From positions 5,001 to 69,000 of the forward strand of contig NZ_CP065589.1 of NCBI RefSeq assembly GCF_021278965.1: 64,000 bases of DNA, in the 5' to 3' direction. How positions within the stretch are numbered: position 1 is the first letter of the stretch; each line of letters starts with the position of its first letter. Made by a program: the position numbers and the translations under genes. Source of the stretch: Chryseobacterium capnotolerans. GTDB lineage: Bacteria; Bacteroidota; Bacteroidia; Flavobacteriales; Weeksellaceae. This document shows, piece by piece, positions 59,001 to 64,000 of this stretch. The notes below the pieces were generated by a model. That model ran no database searches and was not told the origin of the DNA. It worked only from the letters and a program-made list of their open reading frames with translations.

Positions 59001-62000
59001 TTACCAAAAGGTATGAATATGACGAGACTGATAATCTGAAACTAAAAAAAGCAACCACTGATTATAACGGAATAGGCTCATCTGTATCTAGTTATTCTTA
59101 TAAACCTGAATTTTCTAATGGAGGACATTATTTTTATGGTAAAATAACTTCTGTGGAGAATACAACCAGCAAAGGAAGTTTGGTATTTACCACTAAGGAT
59201 GAGTCAGATTATGATGCTAATGGAAATGTTTCTCAGATCAGAAAATATGGAAATAGTGCAGCGTCAGCACCCATTGTAACAACCCTTATTTATGATTCTT
59301 TTGGAAATACTAAATCAAAAACGGTATCAACAACAGGACTTGCCTCTCAAACTGAGAGCTATGATTATGATAATACTAATCGTTACATCGTAAAGACAAC
59401 CTCTCCTGACGGATTATTTTCAACGGCTATAGTTAATACATTAGGACGCACAAGCTCTGAAACTTCTTCACTAGGATTAAATACTTCATATAATTATGAC
59501 GAATGGGGAAATATTATAGAGGTTATAGATTTTCTGGGTAAAAAGACCACTATTTCCAAGTCAGTTGCAGATGCATCTACAGGAGGTGTTTACAATTTAC
59601 ATAAAAAGAGAGAGGGTGGAATTGAGTCTATTGTAACTTTTGATCGATTTGATCGAGAAGTTCAAACTAAAAGCCAGGCTGTAAATGGAAAATGGTTCGT
59701 TTCTAAAATAGAGTATGATATTTTCGGCAGAAAAATAAAAACATCAGAACCATTTTTTGATGGAGAAACCATAAAATGGAACACAATTGAATATGATGAA
59801 CTAAATCGACCTGTAAAGAATATCGTTTTTACAGGAAAAGTGATTACAACTTGTTATGAAGGTCTGAAAGTAACAGTAGATGATGGTCGTAAAAAAACGG
59901 CCAAAACATTGGATGCAATGGGACATGTTATCAAACAACAGGATCATGGCGGTGTTATTAACTTTTCTTATTATCCTAACGGAGCTTTAAGAGACACAAG
60001 TTATGAAGGAATAAAAACCTCTATAGAAATTGATGGTTGGGGAAATAAAATAAAATTAACAGATCCTACTGCTGGAATGTTTACTTATGAATATGATAAT
60101 TTCAGCAGGATTACTAAAGAAACAAATCCTAAAGGTTATACTTTGTATACATATGATGATTTAGGCAGACCGCAGACTGAAAAAACATATGGAAAAACTA
60201 CTGCTGAAAATACAAATATTGAAAAAACATACATATATGATGGACAAACCAAACTGCCAAAGACTATAACAGGAACTAGTAACGGAAAATCTTTTGTATA
60301 TACTACTTATTATGATCAATATTACCGAATAATAGGGAAAAAGAAGAAACGCCCGACTTTATATACTCATCATCTACCACATTTGATGATTTTGGACGAG
60401 CTGATATTCTGAATATTTCAACACAAATCTCAGGATATACTTCAAATTCTTCAATCAAAAATGTGTATGATAGCAATGGAATTCTTATTCAAAAGAATGA
60501 TAATGTTGCAGGAAATATGATTTGGCACCTTTCCAGTATTAATAGTAAAGGGCAGATTACACAAATGGAGTATGGGAATGGGTATACAATAACCAATCAG
60601 TATAATGCTGCAAATCAATCATTAACCAATATAAAACATCAAAATAGTAATAATGGAAATATAGTTCTTGATGTTGATTATAATTATGATGTTAATAAAG
60701 GAATCTTAAACAGTAGACAGAATAACACTTTTGGGAGAAGAGAAGACTTTACCTATGATACTCTCAATCGTTTACTCTCCGAGAGTTTAAATGGTGCTTT
60801 AACTAATGAATATACTTACGATAATAGAGGCAGATTAACTTCAAATAGAGAACTGGGAACCTATAAATATAATTCAAATGATTATAAAATAAACGGGATT
60901 GATTTTAATGTAAATGGAGAAAGCGTTATTAAGCAGCGAGGATTTTCCAATATTACTTATAATGCATTTAAAAGCCCTAATAAGATTACTTTAGGGAAAG
61001 AGGATATAAATTTTGAATATAATATTCTCAGAACAAGATATGCAATGCAATCAAGAAAAAACAACAATGTCAAATATTATTCTTCTGATTTTTCGATAGA
61101 AATTAAAAGTGGAATTGGACAGGCTAACGGAGTGCTTGTTAAAAATATTGAAATTGTTACCTACCTTACCGGAGATCCTTATTCCGGTGAATATATTAAG
61201 AAAGAAATCTTAAATGATGGTGTTCTAGCAGAGAGTAATAATTATTATCTCCACCGGGATAATCTGGGAAGTATTTTGGGAATTACAAAAGCCGATGGAT
61301 CAGTAGTTGAAAAACGGTTTTTCGATGCGTGGGGTAATTTAAAAGCTTTAACGAATTCTGCGGGGCAAACAACAACAAACACCAAAGAATTAGCAAATGC
61401 AAAATTATTCTTAGACAGAGGTTACACAGGGCATGAACATCTATGGACAGTAGGTCTTGTTAATATGAATGCACGTCTTTATGATCCTATTTTAAGGAAG
61501 TTTTTAAGTCCTGATAATCTGGTGCCGGATGTATTTAATACTCAAAGTTATGACCTCTATGGATATGTAAATAATAATCCTCTATTGTATATTGATCTTG
61601 ACGGAAATGATCCTGTTTCCATAGGTATTGGTCTAACTCTCGTAATTGCTGCTGCTATAGGAATTACAACTCATATTATTATCAATGCAATTAATGGGAT
61701 TCCAATCTGGTACGGATTAGGCAAAGCAGCTGTAATAAGTACCGTTATGGGAGCTGTAAGCTTTGGAATTGGATCGGCGGCATCAAGTGCCGCAGTTGGA
61801 TTCATAGGAAGGGCAGCGCTCCAAGCCGGTATGCATGCAATGGCAGGAGGAATTATGTCTACCCTTGAAACCGGTAACTTTGGTTCAGGTTTTCTTTCAG
61901 GAGCTGTTTCTTCCATAATCTCAAGCGGAATAGAATTTTTAGGAAGAGCTGGAGGAGCAATAAGTACTGCCGGAAAATATAGTAACTTTGGAAGTAGAAA

Positions 62001-62697
62001 TCCAGATTTGTTAAAAGCTATTATGCTAGTGTCAGGTGGATTAAGTGGAGGAATGTCTTCTGTAATTGCTGGAGGGAATTTTTGGATGGGAATGAGACAG
62101 GGATTAATAACTAGTGGATTGAACCATTTAGGACACATGGCATTTGAAAAAGCTGGTGAAGATATATCTGCGACGAAAGAAGATAAAGATCGTTATAAGG
62201 AAACAAAAACAGCTTATTATAAAATGCTAAAAGAAGGAAAATATGAAGGCGCATTAAACCTTCTGACAAGTACATTTAAATTTAATGAAGGATTAGTAGA
62301 ATATTTTTGTGGATACGATATAAGAAAAGACGATCAAACATTTTTTGTAACTCATTCAGAAGCTAAAGATGGCGCATGGATCGAAATCCATACTGGGTTC
62401 TTGAAAGAGTTTGGAACTGCTACAAGAGCATTGTTTCATGAATGGCACCACATAAAGCAAAACTATATCCTAATTAAATTTGATAAGAGCTATGAATATC
62501 ATTCTTTTAGGGAATTTGATGCTTATATTCAAACGGTTACTAACCCATTCCTGCCGCCTGCAGAAAGTTCAGCAATGCAGCAATGGACTAAAAGTATAAG
62601 TGAATACTGGAATGGCACTAATGGAAGAGAAGCTGTTCCTGCACATGTTAAAAGCAAGTATTTGATGAATTTATCTTTTCAATTTTTACTACGCTAA
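56015..62697 (+). CDS. SpvB/RHS-repeat polymorphic-toxin-like protein with C-terminal HEWHH zincin-like domain (one frameshift)
   Basis: About 2,228 residues after correction. Signal peptide ending at GFQSQ; SpvB-like start (GALTYTLPIEIHKGINDFQPNIALSYNS, about 70-150); FG-GAP/VCBS repeats (GDFNGDGLTDFM, MDFNNDGKTDLISF) between about 460 and 720; YD/RHS repeats from about 1000; and the RHS core (YLHRDNLGSILGITKADGSVV, then GLVNMNARLYDPILRKFLSPDN and YGYVNNNPLLYIDLDGN, ending near 61600). After the core comes a Gly/Ala-rich hydrophobic region and a variable C-terminus with HEWHH (62437-62451) and a downstream REFDAY that could give a Glu ligand. The frame breaks at the 5-A run 60348-60352 (one A missing; GKKEETPDFIYSSS restores it). 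This is the organisation of RHS toxins, with the tail as the effector. Confidence 0.85.
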
Positions 62698-63155
62698 TGA
62701 AACCAATTATTTTTTCAATTTTTATGTTCTTGTTTATTACCTGTTTAGGACAGGAAAAACAAACGGAATACACCTATAAGATTCATATTGATAACATTAA
62801 TATGGGAGAAGTAATGCTTGAAATCAGAAACCCTAATAAAAAATCACTTAGGGTTTCTGACAATATTGATAATAATGCTTTAATAGTTACAGCATTCCAG
62901 AAAAGTGATACTGAAGCCGAAGGGTATGAAGATATCGATTATCCTAAAAAACATTTTGATTGCTTTGTAGAGCCGTGCTTTCCCTACACGTTTTTACTTA
63001 AAAAGAATAGGGCAAAGCAATATAAGTTCAATATTTTTAGCCCTTCTCCATTAGAAAAAAATAAATGGTATCGTTTTAAAGTCTCTTTAGAAACAAGAAT
63101 CTGTAAAAACTGTCATTTTATAAGCAGCGATTGGATTTACTTTAAAAGACAATAA
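62697..63155 (+). CDS. Candidate immunity protein of the RHS system, exported
   Basis: A 152-residue protein whose ATG overlaps the RHS stop by one base (TAATG). It has a signal peptide (MKPIIFSIFMFLFITCLGQ; the Cys could be a lipobox). The mature part has two clusters of Cys (CFVEPCFPY and RICKNCHF) and is predicted beta-rich: YKIHIDNINMGEVMLEIRN, WYRFKVSLETR. No family recognised. Position directly behind the variable effector tail is where immunity genes lie in polymorphic toxin loci. Export would fit protection in the periplasm; this is inferred, not shown. Confidence 0.62.
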   Translation: MKPIIFSIFMFLFITCLGQEKQTEYTYKIHIDNINMGEVMLEIRNPNKKSLRVSDNIDNNALIVTAFQKSDTEAEGYEDIDYPKKHFDCFVEPCFPYTFLLKKNRAKQYKFNIFSPSPLEKNKWYRFKVSLETRICKNCHFISSDWIYFKRQ

Positions 63156-63237
63156 AATTGTTTTCAGACAAGCTATAGGTAAGAGTTGTTCAACGGCAAA
63201 ATGTAACAAAATTTTAATTAAATTTAGGGAGTAAGTA

Positions 63238-63792
63238 TTACTTCAACCTATCCGGATTCTGCTTCAAAAAACTATCCCATCCGGAATAAGACTTGGTATC
63301 TGTAATCGTTCCGGAATTAAAATGATGACATACGGCAACGGCAAGACCATCGGAAGCATCTAAATATTTTGTTGGAAATTCCTTCAGCTTAAAAAGATTC
63401 TGAAGCATTCCTGCTACCTGCTCTTTGCTGGCATTCCCATTTCCGGTAATGGCCATTTTAATTTTTTTAGGAGAATATTCAGTGATGGGAATATTTCTGT
63501 ATAGGCTGGCTGCCATAGCAACCCCTTGAGCTCTTCCCAACTTAAGCATACTCTGTACGTTTTTCCCAAAGAATGGGGCTTCAAGTGCTACTTCGTCAGG
63601 GTGATACTCGTCAATTAATGCTAATGTCTTTTCAAAAATATATTTTAGCTTGGTCTCATGGTTGGGGTATTTTTTTAGAATCAATTCATGAAGGGCAATC
63701 ATCTCCATTTTATCTTTTTTAACGGAAATAAGACCAAATCCCATCACGGTTGTTCCGGGATCAATACCTAAAATTATCTTCTCTGCAATCAT
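63238..63792 (-). CDS. ruvC: Crossover junction endodeoxyribonuclease RuvC
   Basis: A 184-residue Holliday-junction resolvase acting with RuvAB in recombinational repair. I start at ATG 63792 (MIAEKIILGIDPGT); a TTG at 63801 is less likely. The acidic catalytic residues are in place: Asp in GIDPGTT (11), Glu in VALEAPFFGKN (about 67), and Asp in YLDASDGLAVAVCHH (about 140-146). GRAQGVAMAA and YSPKKIKMAITGNGNASKEQV are family blocks. The frame is intact. Single gene, convergent with the RHS operon. Confidence 0.96.
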   Translation of the reverse strand: MIAEKIILGIDPGTTVMGFGLISVKKDKMEMIALHELILKKYPNHETKLKYIFEKTLALIDEYHPDEVALEAPFFGKNVQSMLKLGRAQGVAMAASLYRNIPITEYSPKKIKMAITGNGNASKEQVAGMLQNLFKLKEFPTKYLDASDGLAVAVCHHFNSGTITDTKSYSGWDSFLKQNPDRLK

Positions 63793-63978
63793 TGGGATCA
63801 AAGATAGGGCTTTCTCATGTTTTAAAGAGTGGGAAAATATATTTTAAATATTCAATTATATTTAAAATTTTCATTTTTACATTGACTGCTTTGATGCTTT
63901 TCCTATGTTTTTTATTTTTTTTTCTGTTTTTGATTAAAATTAATTGAATACTTTATTAATTTTAAATAAAAATTGATT

Positions 63979-64000
63979 ATGAAAAAATTATTCAATGGTC
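63979..64000 (+). CDS. Start of a gene running off the window
   Basis: ATG at 63979 is followed by AAA AAA TTA TTC AAT GGT, a common lipoprotein or signal-peptide start (MKKLFNG). The 187 bases before it (63793-63978) are extremely AT-rich, with long T runs, as in a promoter region. Too short to say more. Confidence 0.4.

Noticed and set aside
61671..62138. 155-codon open frame antisense to the RHS C-terminal region
   Set aside because: It is a Pro/Ala/Ile-rich mirror of the Gly/Ala-rich hydrophobic stretch in the RHS protein, a typical shadow frame.

Overview
The window looks like a piece of a Bacteroidota (Flavobacteriia, Weeksellaceae; most like Chryseobacterium) chromosome. Reasons: AT-rich DNA, three SusC/SusD pairs, proteins with type IX secretion (T9SS) C-terminal sorting domains, TAnnTTTG promoter boxes instead of TATAAT, almost no Shine-Dalgarno sequences, and family content (DUF4252, head-GIN, DUF4407, type B L31) typical of that group. 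Genus is an inference from gene content, not from a search.

Layout. 1-600: 3' end of an rRNA operon (23S end, spacer, 5S, terminator). 1086-5893: SusC/SusD pair 1. 5978-11317 (minus): a five-gene surface-fibre-like cluster (small exported subunits, a periplasmic chaperone-like protein, an usher-like outer-membrane barrel). 11506-18634 (minus): SusC/SusD pair 2 followed by a Tat-exported phosphocholine-type phospholipase C. 18791-19240: a palindromic element carrying a 102-bp tandem repeat. 19245-21743 (minus): an Omp85-like barrel and a short-chain dehydrogenase. 22153-28545: SusC/SusD pair 3 followed by a GDPD-like/alkaline phosphatase fusion; 28888-29886 (minus): a PI-PLC-like lipoprotein. 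Together 11506-29886 reads as an organic-phosphorus scavenging neighbourhood. 30113-34419 (minus): two small exported proteins, aroA, a MazG-type pyrophosphohydrolase and a beta-helix lipoprotein. 34601-36288: type B L31 and a GlmU-like sugar nucleotidyltransferase. 36325-40643 (minus): an exported YD-like protein, three tandem paralogous lipoproteins with one-base stop/start overlaps, and a lipoprotein with a JAMM-like motif. 40914-44636: ECF sigma factor, membrane protein, two DUF4252-type proteins and a membrane-anchored protein. 44826-46286: guaB. 46579-50071: T9SS-exported metalloprotease, KTSC protein, T9SS substrate and exported tail-collar protein. 50177-53127 (minus): a soluble AAA+/M41 protease coupled to a DUF4407 membrane protein. 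53513-63155: a TPR protein, a lamin-tail-domain T9SS protein, a ~2,230-residue SpvB/RHS protein ending in an HEWHH zincin-like domain, and a small exported candidate immunity protein. 63238-63792 (minus): ruvC.

An important caveat: at least twelve genes, including the housekeeping gene aroA, are split by single-base frameshifts that all lie in short homopolymer runs. This looks like uncorrected sequencing indels rather than decay, so I annotate these genes as single reconstructed CDSs and give the site of each shift. The most interesting candidates for undescribed biology are the usher-like fibre cluster, the RHS-HEWHH/immunity operon, the JAMM-like lipoprotein with three tandem lipoproteins, and the DUF4407/AAA-M41 pair.
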